This document shows, one piece after another, positions 1-6,483 of a stretch of DNA of 17,699 nt. The notes beneath the pieces were generated by a model, which did not search any database, was not told where the DNA came from, and saw only the letters and a program-made list of their open reading frames with translations. The position numbers and the translations under genes are program-made. Within the stretch, counting starts at the first letter, position 1. Each line of letters begins with the position of its first letter. Location: contig UQRW01000038.1 of NCBI GenBank assembly GCA_900543515.1, positions 1 through 17,699 on the forward strand, given 5' to 3'. Origin of the DNA: an uncultured Collinsella sp. (GTDB lineage: Bacteria > Actinomycetota > Coriobacteriia > Coriobacteriales > Coriobacteriaceae).

Positions 1-22
1 GGGGAGCGCGTCGCGCCGTGCG

Positions 23-28
23 TATAAT
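23..28 (+). promoter_or_regulatory. Candidate -10 box (TATAAT) for purF
   Basis: A perfect TATAAT lies 41 nt upstream of the purF ATG, so the leader would be about 35 nt. The matching -35 box would fall at or before base 1 and cannot be assessed. The call rests on the -10 match and its position only. Confidence 0.5.
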
Positions 29-69
29 AAGGCGGGTAACGCCAAAATACGAGGCTCTGAGGGGATGCC

Positions 70-1740
70 ATGTCTCAAGAAACCATCCGCGCGGCCGAGC
101 GTGCCGCGGGACAGGTGAACGCCATGTCGACGTATGATCCGGACTCTGACCAGCTGCATGAGGAATGCGGCGTTTTTGGTGTCTGGGCGCCCGATCGCGA
201 CGTGGCTCGACTGACGTACTTTGGCCTGCGTGCACTGCAGCATCGCGGCCAAGAATCGGCGGGAATCGCCGTTGGTGACGGCGGTACGGTTATGGTCCGC
301 AAGGATCTGGGCCTGCTCGACCGCGTGTTCTCCAATGCCGACTTGTCGACGCTCTCCGGTCAGCTGGCCGTGGGTCATGTGCGCTACGGCACCGCCGGCG
401 CCAAGAGCTGGGAAGCCTCTCAGCCGCACCTCTCTACCATCAATAGCGTCATTATCGCGCTCGCGCACAACGGCACCCTCGTCAACACCGACGAGCTGCG
501 TCGCCAGCTGATCGAGCTGGGCGTACCGTTCCTCTCCAACTCGGATTCCGAGGTCGCGACCAAACTCATCGGCTACTTTACTCAGCGTACAGGCCATCTG
601 CGCGAGGGCATTCGCAAGACCATGGAGCTCGTGCGCGGCGGCTACGCCATGACGCTCATCAACGAGCAGGCGCTCTACGCATTCCGCGATCCGCACGGCA
701 TTCGCCCGCTCGTGCTGGGCAAGCTGGTGGATGAGGGCCTGGACCAGGCCGATGCCGCATCCGTTTCGCAGCTGCCGTCGCAGGACGGCGCCGCGACGGT
801 CGACGCCACCACCCATGTCACGCGCGCCGGCGGCTGGGTCGTTGCCTCCGAGACCTGCGCGCTCGATATCGTGGGCGCCGAGTACGTCCGTGACGTCCGT
901 CCCGGCGAGATCTTGCGCATCAGCGCCGAGGGTCTGGTATCCGAGCAGGGCGTGCCTGCAGCCGAAGAGCCCGCCAACTGCATCTTTGAGCAGGTCTACT
1001 TCGCCCGTCCCGACTCCATCATGAACGGCAAGAGCGTTTACGCCTGCCGTTACGACATGGGTCGTCAGCTGGCACATGAGGAGCCCGTCGAGGCCGACCT
1101 GGTCATCGGCGTGCCCGACTCCGGCCTGCCGCCCGCGGAGGGGTATTCGCACGAGAGCGGTATTCCCTTTGGCGAGGGTCTTATCAAGAACCGCTACGTG
1201 GGCCGTACGTTTATCGAGCCTACGCAGGAGTTGCGCGCCATGGGCGTGCGCATGAAGCTCAACCCGCTGCGCGACAACATCGAGGGCAAGCGCCTGGTCG
1301 TCATCGACGACTCCATCGTGCGTGGCACCACCATGGTGCAGCTCGTCAAGATGCTGCGCAACGCTGGCGCCAAGGAGATTCATATCCGCATCAACTCGCC
1401 CGAGGTCATCTGGCCGTGCTTCTACGGTATCGATACCGACGTACAGTCGCAGCTTATCAGCGCCAACAAGACGGTCGACGAGATTTGCGAGTATATCGGC
1501 GCCGATTCGCTGGCCTTCCTTTCGGTCGAGGGCCTGCTGAAGGTCATGCCCAAGGGCGGTTACTGCGATGCGTGCTTTACCGGACGCTACCCCGTGGCGA
1601 TTCCCGAGAGCTTTGGCCGCGACAAGTTCATGGAGGGCTTTAAGCCCCGCAACCTGGACAGTCCGCTGCACTTTGACGACGACGCCGTGGTCGAGAAATA
1701 CGACGACCGCAGCTGGGAAGAGAAGCACGGCGAGGCCTAA
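70..1740 (+). CDS. purF: Amidophosphoribosyltransferase (PurF), Fe-S type with propeptide
   Basis: Catalyses the first committed step of de novo purine synthesis: PRPP plus glutamine gives 5-phosphoribosylamine. 556 aa. The N-terminal Ntn glutaminase domain begins at Cys33 in HEECGVFGV; Cys33 should become the N-terminal nucleophile after removal of a 32-residue propeptide. HVRYGT (103-108) and LAHNGT (131-136) belong to this domain. The phosphoribosyltransferase domain carries GVPDSG (347-352), NRYVGRTFI (374-382) and the PRPP loop VVIDDSIVRGTT (410-421). Cys304, Cys450, Cys499 and Cys502 (YCDACF) match the four [4Fe-4S] ligands of the Bacillus-type enzyme. GAGGGG at 59-64 supports ATG 70; Met19 (base 124) is a weaker alternative that would shorten the propeptide. 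About 30 extra residues (221-252) sit between LVLGKL and GWVVASET compared with the Bacillus protein as I remember it. The TAA stop is the first three bases of a hairpin repeat. Confidence 0.97.
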   Translation: MSQETIRAAERAAGQVNAMSTYDPDSDQLHEECGVFGVWAPDRDVARLTYFGLRALQHRGQESAGIAVGDGGTVMVRKDLGLLDRVFSNADLSTLSGQLAVGHVRYGTAGAKSWEASQPHLSTINSVIIALAHNGTLVNTDELRRQLIELGVPFLSNSDSEVATKLIGYFTQRTGHLREGIRKTMELVRGGYAMTLINEQALYAFRDPHGIRPLVLGKLVDEGLDQADAASVSQLPSQDGAATVDATTHVTRAGGWVVASETCALDIVGAEYVRDVRPGEILRISAEGLVSEQGVPAAEEPANCIFEQVYFARPDSIMNGKSVYACRYDMGRQLAHEEPVEADLVIGVPDSGLPPAEGYSHESGIPFGEGLIKNRYVGRTFIEPTQELRAMGVRMKLNPLRDNIEGKRLVVIDDSIVRGTTMVQLVKMLRNAGAKEIHIRINSPEVIWPCFYGIDTDVQSQLISANKTVDEICEYIGADSLAFLSVEGLLKVMPKGGYCDACFTGRYPVAIPESFGRDKFMEGFKPRNLDSPLHFDDDAVVEKYDDRSWEEKHGEA

Positions 1741-1780
1741 AACCTGCCATGTAGGGACAGGTTCATTTTGGTAGGTTTTA
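1738..1780 (+). repeat. GGGACAG-core hairpin, copy 1, contains the purF stop codon
   Basis: Arms TAAAACCTGCCA (1738-1749) and TGGTAGGTTTTA (1769-1780) pair over 12 bp with one G-U. The loop holds GTAGGGACAGGTTCATTT. The first three bases are the purF stop. The copy at 12874-12914 is nearly the same in inverted orientation. It could weakly terminate or stabilise the purF mRNA end, but there is no U-tract beyond TTTTA. Confidence 0.8.
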
Positions 1781-1801
1781 CCTGCTGTTTTGTTGATATG
1801 A

Positions 1802-1828
1802 CGGCGCGTGCTGTTATGGCGCGCGCCG
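1802..1828 (+). other. GC-rich stem-loop in the purF-purM gap
   Basis: CGGCGCG (1802-1808) and CGCGCCG (1822-1828) form a perfect 7-bp stem with a 13-nt loop. No T-tract follows, so it is not a typical terminator. The rest of the 156-nt gap holds the hairpin repeat at its left end and a poor promoter-like TTGATA at 1793. I recognise no riboswitch. purM may be read through from purF. Confidence 0.35.
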
Positions 1829-1896
1829 AAATGAACGCAACTATGAGCACCGTTTGGCGCCCGCGCGGCGGACGGTAGTGGGAGAGGAAGGCTCAG

Positions 1897-3000
1897 ATGA
1901 GCGACAGCAAGCATGTGACGTATGAGGACGCCGGCGTCGATACCGCCGAGGGCGGCCGCGCCGTCGACGCCATTAAGCAAATGGTTAAGGACACCAACCG
2001 TCCCGAGGTCATCGGCGGTATCGGTGGCTTTGGTGGCTTATTCTCGGCCGCCGCGCTTAAGGATATGGAAGACCCGATTCTGATCAGCGGTACCGACGGC
2101 GTGGGCACCAAACTTGTGCTCGCCCAGATCATGGATCGTCACGAGACGGTGGGCCAGGACCTGGTCGCCATGTGCGTCAACGACATTTTGGCTTCGGGCG
2201 CCGAGCCGCTGTTCTTCCTGGACTACGTTGCCATCGGCCACATTGAGGCCGAGCACATGGCAAAGATCATCAAGGGCGTGGCCGACGGCTGCAAGCTCGC
2301 GGGCTGCGCGCTCGTGGGCGGCGAGATGGCCGAGCACCCGGGCGTCATGGCCCCCGTCGATTACGACCTCGCCGGCTTTACCGTGGGTGTTGTCGATCGT
2401 CCCAAGATGCTCGACCCCGCGAATGTTCGCCTCGGCGATGTGATCCTGGGCCTGCCCTCCACCGGTGTGCACTCCAACGGATACTCACTCGTACGCAAGG
2501 TCATCGGTGTCGACGGCATCAAGCCGGGCACGCCCGAAGCTGCCGCTAAGGCCGAGGAGCTGAGCCGTCCGCTCGAGGAGCTCGGCGGCGCTTCGCTGGC
2601 CGACGCTCTGCTGGCCCCCACGCGCATCTACGTCAAGCCGATTCTGGAGCTGCTCCGCGGTGGCGCCAACGTTCATGCCATTGCCCATATCACCGGCGGC
2701 GGTATTACCGAGAACCTCAACCGCGCGCTTGCCGACGACGTCGACGCCGTGGTCACCCGCAACGGCGCCGAGATGGGTTGGGACGTTCCGCCCGTCATCA
2801 CCTACGTGTCGCGCCAGGCCGAGCTCGCGCCCAACGAGGCATGCAAGACCTTCAACATGGGCGTCGGCCTGTGCCTGATCGTCGCCCCCGAGGACGAGGC
2901 TGCCGTGACCGAGGCGCTGGTCGCGCTGGGCGAGAAGCCGTTCCGCGTGGGCGAGTGCGTCGAGGGTTCCGGTAAGGTCGTGTACTCCGATGAGCGCTAG
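1897..3000 (+). CDS. purM: Phosphoribosylformylglycinamidine cyclo-ligase (AIR synthetase, PurM)
   Basis: Closes the imidazole ring: FGAM plus ATP gives 5-aminoimidazole ribonucleotide, the fifth step of the purine pathway, in the cytosol. 367 aa, close to the usual length of about 340-350. It shows the AIRS-family signatures in order: TYEDAGVD (8-15), the nucleotide-binding GTDGVGTK (65-72), VNDILASGAEPLFFLDY (94-110), GGEMAEHPG (141-149), GLPSTGVHSNGYSL (185-198) and HITGGGITENLNR (264-276). ATG 1897 follows AGGAAGG at 1885-1891, a good ribosome site with 5-nt spacing. The 3' end overlaps purN by 11 nt, which implies translational coupling. No truncation or missing motif was seen. Confidence 0.97.
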   Translation: MSDSKHVTYEDAGVDTAEGGRAVDAIKQMVKDTNRPEVIGGIGGFGGLFSAAALKDMEDPILISGTDGVGTKLVLAQIMDRHETVGQDLVAMCVNDILASGAEPLFFLDYVAIGHIEAEHMAKIIKGVADGCKLAGCALVGGEMAEHPGVMAPVDYDLAGFTVGVVDRPKMLDPANVRLGDVILGLPSTGVHSNGYSLVRKVIGVDGIKPGTPEAAAKAEELSRPLEELGGASLADALLAPTRIYVKPILELLRGGANVHAIAHITGGGITENLNRALADDVDAVVTRNGAEMGWDVPPVITYVSRQAELAPNEACKTFNMGVGLCLIVAPEDEAAVTEALVALGEKPFRVGECVEGSGKVVYSDER

Positions 3001-3691
3001 CGAGCAGATGGCTGCTGCCGAGAGCTTGGGCTTTGTGCCCTACACCCGTCCGACCGGCACCGATACGGCTGAGCCGCTCAAGATCGGTGTGCTCATCAGC
3101 GGTTCGGGTACCAACCTGCAAGCGCTGATCGATCTGATCGCCGCCGGCAAGCTCAACGCTTCGATTGAGCTTGTGGTGTCGAGCCGTCCTTCGGCTAAGG
3201 GTTTGCAGCGCGCTGAGCGCGCGGGCATCCAGACGCTCACGCTGTCCAAGGATGTCTATGCTGACCCCATCGCCGCCGACGAGATCATCGCGCACGAGCT
3301 GCTCGAGCGCGGCTGCGAGTACGTGGTGATGGCCGGCTACATGCGTATGGTGCACACCCCGCTGCTGGCGGCGTTCCCCAACCGCGTGGTCAACTTGCAC
3401 CCGGCGCTGCTGCCGAGCTTTACCGGTGCCCACGCGATCGACGATGCGTTTGCTCGCGGCGTCAAGGTGACCGGCGTGACCGTGCACTTTGCCAACGAGA
3501 TCTACGACAACGGTCCCATCATTGCCCAGCGTGCGCTGACTGTTGAGGAGGGCTGGGACGTCGACACGCTCGAGGAGCACATCCACGCGATCGAGCACGT
3601 GCTGTATCCCGAGGTCGTGCAGATGCTCGCCGACGGCCGCGTTCACGTGCTGGAGAGCGGCAAGGTCGCAATTGACGCGCCTCGCGGCTAG
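2990..3691 (+). CDS. purN: Phosphoribosylglycinamide formyltransferase (PurN)
   Basis: Transfers a formyl group from 10-formyl-THF to GAR, the third step of purine synthesis. 233 aa. KIGVLISGSGTNLQALID (31-48) is the phosphate-binding start of the fold. RVVNLHPALLPSF carries the catalytic Asn135 and His137, and HFANEIYDNGP ends with Asp173, equivalent to E. coli Asn106, His108 and Asp144. The core normally starts near residue 30 here, so the protein has an unusual leader of about 29 residues. ATG 2990 lies inside purM, 11 nt before its end, with only a weak upstream AAGG; Met7 at base 3008 is a possible alternative. Re-initiation from purM is likely. A strong terminator 30 nt downstream closes the unit. 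Confidence 0.96.
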   Translation: MSASEQMAAAESLGFVPYTRPTGTDTAEPLKIGVLISGSGTNLQALIDLIAAGKLNASIELVVSSRPSAKGLQRAERAGIQTLTLSKDVYADPIAADEIIAHELLERGCEYVVMAGYMRMVHTPLLAAFPNRVVNLHPALLPSFTGAHAIDDAFARGVKVTGVTVHFANEIYDNGPIIAQRALTVEEGWDVDTLEEHIHAIEHVLYPEVVQMLADGRVHVLESGKVAIDAPRG

Positions 3692-3723
3692 CGGCGCACA
3701 GTACAATTTAGCCGAGTAGTCAG

Positions 3724-3766
3724 GGTGGTCATTGGCGCCAAGACGCGCGTGGCCACCTTTTGTTTT
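3724..3766 (+). terminator. Intrinsic terminator of the purF-purM-purN unit
   Basis: GGTGGTCA (3724-3731) pairs with TGGCCACC (3750-3757), 8 bp with one G-U, followed directly by TTTTGTTTT (3758-3766). The loop carries a small self-complementary TGGCGCCA. Position and T-tract are right for plus-strand termination after purN. Confidence 0.8.
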
Positions 3767-3773
3767 GGGTAGT

Positions 3774-3821
3774 CACCTGCGACGTTCTTTAACGACTAGT
3801 CATTCAAGAACGTCGCAGGTG
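3774..3821 (+). repeat. Perfect 16-bp inverted repeat upstream of the PTS IIA gene
   Basis: CACCTGCGACGTTCTT (3774-3789) and AAGAACGTCGCAGGTG (3806-3821) are exact reverse complements around a 16-nt loop containing ACTAGTCATT. It ends 22 nt before the PTS IIA ATG, so it would lie in that gene's leader. There is no GGGGACAG core, but CTAGTCATT (3796-3804) recurs inverted at 6372-6380 on the edge of a core-containing repeat, which suggests kinship with the hairpin family. Confidence 0.8.
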
Positions 3822-3843
3822 GCTAGGTGAGAGAGGTGAGCGC

Positions 3844-4308
3844 ATGGCGGATAACGAAGCGCTGTTTACGCCTGAGCTGGTGTTTTTTGATTGGGAGTGT
3901 GCGACGCCGGATGAGGTGTTCGCGCGGCTTGAGGGCGAGCTTGCACCACATGGCTACATTGCATCCGGTTGGCTCGATGCCGTCCGCACGCGCGAGGATG
4001 CCTATCCCACGGGTCTCGCTATGCCGGCGGCAAACATTGCCATTCCGCATACCGATCCGGGGTTTGTGGCCAAGCCCTATATCGCGGTGGTGAAGCCCGC
4101 CGCGCCCGTGACATTTAACGCTATGGCTGGCATGGGCGCTCCGGTGCCGGCGCAGATCGTCATCAATCTGGGCATCGCCGAGCCGGGCGGCCAGGTCGAG
4201 GCCCTGCAGGCACTCATGAACATCTTTATGGGCGCCGATGCCGCAGCCGACGTGCTCGGCCAGACCACGCCCCAGGGCATGGTCGACGCCATCCGCCGCC
4301 ACTTCTAA
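3844..4308 (+). CDS. PTS sugar transporter subunit IIA (fructose/galactitol type), orphan
   Basis: A cytosolic phosphocarrier of the phosphotransferase system: the PTS_EIIA_2 domain accepts phosphate from HPr and passes it to a IIB domain. 154 aa, the usual length for one domain. REDAYPTGLAMPAANIAIPHTD (50-71) is the family signature; His69 should be the phosphorylated residue. The wording resembles GatA (galactitol) more than fructose IIA. AGAGG at 3832-3836 lies 7 nt before ATG 3844. No IIB, IIC or sugar enzyme adjoins it: the upstream unit is purine synthesis and the downstream gene is a foldase. It may serve a PTS encoded elsewhere or be regulatory. The family is clear; the substrate is unknown. 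Confidence 0.88.
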   Translation: MADNEALFTPELVFFDWECATPDEVFARLEGELAPHGYIASGWLDAVRTREDAYPTGLAMPAANIAIPHTDPGFVAKPYIAVVKPAAPVTFNAMAGMGAPVPAQIVINLGIAEPGGQVEALQALMNIFMGADAAADVLGQTTPQGMVDAIRRHF

Positions 4309-4321
4309 GGTGGGGCTGAGT

Positions 4322-4350
4322 CGGCACTTGGGGACTGTCCCTAACTGCCG
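4322..4350 (+). repeat. GGGAC-T-GTCCC palindromic hairpin, copy 2
   Basis: The centre GGGACTGTCCC is a palindrome around a single T. It is flanked by CGGCACTTG and TAACTGCCG, which pair except for one C-C mismatch and one wobble. It lies 13 nt after the PTS IIA stop. This is the symmetrical form of the core, as at 9515-9545. Confidence 0.7.
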
Positions 4351-4360
4351 GCTGCCAGAG

Positions 4361-4411
4361 CTGTCCCCTTTGCACCAAAATGGTGCAGATTAATCTGTCC
4401 CCAATGCACCA
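4361..4411 (-). repeat. GGGGACAG-core hairpin, copy 3, with a direct duplication
   Basis: On the minus strand, TGGTGCA + TTGGGGACAGATTAATC + TGCACCA forms one element (4411-4381). CTGTCCCC plus TGCACCAA occurs twice on the plus strand (4361-4378 and 4395-4412) with two mismatches. TGGTGCA at 4381-4387 can pair with 4371-4377 (3-nt loop) or with 4405-4411, so the two stems exclude each other. The 170-nt gap (4309-4478) between the PTS gene and the foldase gene holds this and copy 2; I see no convincing promoter, only a weak CACAAT at 4438. Confidence 0.7.
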
Positions 4412-4478
4412 AGCGTGCCGCGGGGGCTGCGTTGTGACACAATGGCGTTTGTTCGATTCGTTATGCGAAAGGCCAACT

Positions 4479-5699
4479 ATGGCAAATAAGAAAAAGAACT
4501 CCGAGGCCGCGCCGACGCCCGAGCAGCAGGCCCGCGCTGCCTCCAGCTCTCGCAAGAAGCAGCGCAAGACGTACGTGTCTAAGACCGTCAAGATCGTTCT
4601 GGTGGTCATCGGCGTGCTGGCGATGCTGCTTTCCGTCTCGGCGATGGCGTGCTCCGGCCTTATGTCGCAGGCTGAGGACACCTCGAGCTACAAGCTGACC
4701 GGCGGTGTTGCTGCCACTATCAACGGCACCAACCTTACCGAGGACACCGTGACCAAGCAGATCATGAGCATGCGCACGTCCTACGGCTACACCAAGGATG
4801 AGGATTGGGCGCAGTATCTGGTTGACAACGACCTCACGCCCAAGAAGTACCGCAAGCAACTCATCGACTCCTACACGCAGCAGATTCTGCTTCAACAGGC
4901 ACAGAAGGAGAACGGCGTGACGGTGTCGGACGAGGAGGTCGAGAAGGCTTGGAAGGACGCGTGCAAGAGCGCGGGCGGAGCCAAGGCCTTTAAGAAGACC
5001 CTCAAGACCTACGGCTATACCGAGGACACCTACAAGGACTCGCTCAAGGAGAGTCTGGCGCAACAGAAACTCAAGGATGCCGTCGCGCCCACGAGCAAGC
5101 CCAAGGACAGCGAGATTGTCGATTACATCAACGAAAATCTGTCCAGCTACAACGACGCCCGCCGCTCGTCGAACATCCTGATCAAGGTTGATTCCGACGC
5201 TTCCGACGAGGACAAGGCTGCCGCCAAGGCCAAGGCGCAGGAGTGCCTGGACAAGATCAACTCCGGTGAGCTGAGCTTTGAGGACGCCGTTGAGCAGTAC
5301 TCCGAGGACACCGGTTCCAAGGAGAAGAAGGGCGATGTGGGCTGGGATAAGCTCACCACCTTTGTCGACAGCTACCAGACGGCGCTCGAGGGACTCAACA
5401 AGGGCGACGTGAGCGAAGTCGTCGAGTCGACCTATGGCTACCACATCATCAAGTGCACCGACTACTTCCATGTCGATAATCAGGTTGATGACATCAACCA
5501 GGTGCCCAAGGACATCAAAAAGTACGTCTCCAACGTGGTGAAGACGCAAGCGGCCAGCACCGCGTACAGCGAGTGGCTGGAGCAGTACAAGAAGGATGCC
5601 GACATCACCGTCAACCCCATGCCCAAAGACGTACCCTATAACGTGAGTCTGAAGGGTGTCACCAAGAGTTCGACCGACGATTCGTCGACGACTGAGTAA
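4479..5699 (+). CDS. Parvulin-type peptidyl-prolyl isomerase (PrsA/SurA-like), membrane-anchored
   Basis: An extracytoplasmic folding factor that isomerises X-Pro bonds in exported proteins. 406 aa. The basic N-terminus (to about residue 35) precedes a hydrophobic segment at 36-58 ending SAMACSG; Cys58 fits a relaxed lipobox, so the protein is either a lipoprotein or held by a signal anchor. Residues 75-200 form a SurA_N-like chaperone region rich in Lys and Glu. The rotamase domain spans about 226-328, with SSNILIKVD, SGELSFEDAVEQYSED, KGDVGWD (284-290) and STYGYHIIKCTDY (317-329). The tail is Ser/Thr/Asp-rich. ATG 4479 follows GAAAGG at 4467-4472; extending the frame to 4380 would read through repeat DNA without a ribosome site. 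It probably stands alone or with the YqeY gene. Confidence 0.9.
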   Translation: MANKKKNSEAAPTPEQQARAASSSRKKQRKTYVSKTVKIVLVVIGVLAMLLSVSAMACSGLMSQAEDTSSYKLTGGVAATINGTNLTEDTVTKQIMSMRTSYGYTKDEDWAQYLVDNDLTPKKYRKQLIDSYTQQILLQQAQKENGVTVSDEEVEKAWKDACKSAGGAKAFKKTLKTYGYTEDTYKDSLKESLAQQKLKDAVAPTSKPKDSEIVDYINENLSSYNDARRSSNILIKVDSDASDEDKAAAKAKAQECLDKINSGELSFEDAVEQYSEDTGSKEKKGDVGWDKLTTFVDSYQTALEGLNKGDVSEVVESTYGYHIIKCTDYFHVDNQVDDINQVPKDIKKYVSNVVKTQAASTAYSEWLEQYKKDADITVNPMPKDVPYNVSLKGVTKSSTDDSSTTE

Positions 5700-5704
5700 T
5701 CATG

Positions 5705-5730
5705 GGGCGGTGCTCGCGCGAGTGCCGCCC
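5705..5730 (+). other. Stem-loop between the foldase and YqeY genes
   Basis: GGGCGG (5705-5710) pairs with CCGCCC (5725-5730), extended inward by two wobbles and a CTC/GAG stem around GCGC. No T-tract follows, so termination would be weak. It may attenuate or stabilise the message between the two genes. Confidence 0.45.
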
Positions 5731-5753
5731 ACACTATTGAGGAGGATTTGCAG

Positions 5754-6197
5754 ATGACCAACGAAGAGCTGCAGAAGGAAATGATTGCGGCCATGAAGGC
5801 CAAGGACAAGGTTCGCCTGTCCATCATTCGCCAGGTTAAGGCCGAGGTGAAGAATATCGAGGTCAATGAGCGCCGCGATGTGACCGAGGAAGACGTCAAC
5901 AGCATGATCAAGCGTCTGATCAAGCAGACGAGCGAGACGCTGGAGATGTCCATCAAGGCCGGCACCGACCAGGAGCGTACCGACAACCTGACCGAGCAGG
6001 TCAAGATTCTGGAGAGCCTGCTGCCCGCGCAGGTTTCGGGCGAGGAGCTCGAGGCCCTGATCGAGCAGGTTATCGCCGAGCTGGGCGCCACGTCCAAGAA
6101 GCAGATGGGCCAGGTTATGGGCGCACTCGGCAAGGCCACCGGTGGCAACTTCGATAAGCCGGCCGCGGCAAAGATCGTCGGAGCCAAACTCGCGTAG
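5754..6197 (+). CDS. GatB/YqeY domain-containing protein
   Basis: A small cytosolic protein of 147 aa, the usual YqeY length. The family resembles the tRNA-binding C-terminal region of GatB, a subunit of the Asp/Glu-tRNA amidotransferase; its own role is not established. Typical features are an N-terminal charged helix (MTNEELQKEMIAAMKAKDKVRLS), the middle NERRDVTEEDVNSMIKRLIKQ, the hinge LESLLPAQVSGEELEALI, and the C-terminal TSKKQMGQVMGALGKATGG. GAGGAGG at 5739-5745 sits 8 nt before ATG 5754. A TTG at 5748 is only 2 nt from that site and is not a credible start. The gene ends 30 nt before a strong terminator. Confidence 0.93.
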   Translation: MTNEELQKEMIAAMKAKDKVRLSIIRQVKAEVKNIEVNERRDVTEEDVNSMIKRLIKQTSETLEMSIKAGTDQERTDNLTEQVKILESLLPAQVSGEELEALIEQVIAELGATSKKQMGQVMGALGKATGGNFDKPAAAKIVGAKLA

Positions 6198-6227
6198 GGG
6201 CCGAGCGGTACATAGTTGATGTTTAGG

Positions 6228-6259
6228 GGGGCGTGGCCGTCATGGTCGCGCCCCTTTTT
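6228..6259 (+). terminator. Intrinsic terminator after the YqeY gene
   Basis: GGGGCGTGGCC (6228-6238) pairs with GGTCGCGCCCC (6244-6254), 11 bp with two G-U pairs and a 5-nt loop, followed by TTTTT (6255-6259). This is a canonical plus-strand terminator. Confidence 0.88.
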
Positions 6260-6267
6260 GCTGGGCT

Positions 6268-6302
6268 GGGCACTCATTGGGGACAGGCTTAAATGAGTGC
6301 CC
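6268..6302 (+). repeat. GGGGACAG-core hairpin, copy 4
   Basis: GGGCACTCATT (6268-6278) and AATGAGTGCCC (6292-6302) form a perfect 11-bp stem; the loop is GGGGACAGGCTTA. It is the first of three copies in 110 nt between the YqeY terminator and the ABC transporter promoter. Confidence 0.85.
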
Positions 6303-6308
6303 GGGCTA

Positions 6309-6339
6309 CGCTCATTGGGGACGGGCTTAAATGAGTGCC
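6309..6339 (+). repeat. GGGGACGG-core hairpin, copy 5 (degenerate left arm)
   Basis: CTCATT (6311-6316) pairs with AATGAG (6329-6334), extended by one wobble and one C-G. The loop GGGGACGGGCTTA differs from copy 4 by one base. The right arm AAATGAGTGCCC (6328-6339) is identical to that of copy 4 (6291-6302), so this is a tandem direct duplicate whose left arm has decayed. Confidence 0.75.
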
Positions 6340-6352
6340 CAATGAGCAGGTA

Positions 6353-6378
6353 CTCATTTAAGTCTGTCCCCAATGACT
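6353..6378 (-). repeat. GGGGACAG-core hairpin, copy 6, inverted
   Basis: On the minus strand, TCATT + GGGGACAGACTTA + AATGA lies in opposite orientation to copies 4 and 5. The stem is only 5 bp (6354-6358 with 6372-6376) plus an outer pair. AATGAG at 6341-6346 could pair with CTCATT at 6353-6358 instead. Confidence 0.7.
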
Positions 6379-6442
6379 AGGTGGAAGGTTGCGGGTTCTT
6401 TACGGGAATGTAGTGTGGGCTGCGGAAACGTGATTCTTTCCG

Positions 6443-6448
6443 TACAAT
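6443..6448 (+). promoter_or_regulatory. Candidate -10 box (TACAAT) of the amino-acid ABC operon
   Basis: TACAAT lies 36 nt before the ATPase ATG, downstream of the YqeY terminator, so a promoter is required about here. No good -35 box is visible at 16-18 nt spacing, so the exact element is uncertain. Confidence 0.4.
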
Positions 6449-6483
6449 AGTTCAACTCGTGTAAACGCAGGGAAGGGACATTC

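Noticed and set aside
1741..1896. Purine riboswitch or regulator site upstream of purM
   Set aside because: I could not find conserved purine-aptamer loops or a clear operator; only a generic GC hairpin and a repeat are visible.
3702..3766. Small RNA from TACAAT (3702-3707) to the purN terminator
   Set aside because: No -35 at proper spacing; the only TTGACG is about 24 nt upstream. The hairpin is adequately explained as the operon terminator.
4380..4478. N-terminal extension of the foldase gene
   Set aside because: It reads through the repeat hairpins and has no Shine-Dalgarno; ATG 4479 has GAAAGG and a proper signal region.
6268..6378. CRISPR array
   Set aside because: The repeats are only three, differ in orientation and arms, and have no regular spacers; no cas genes are present.
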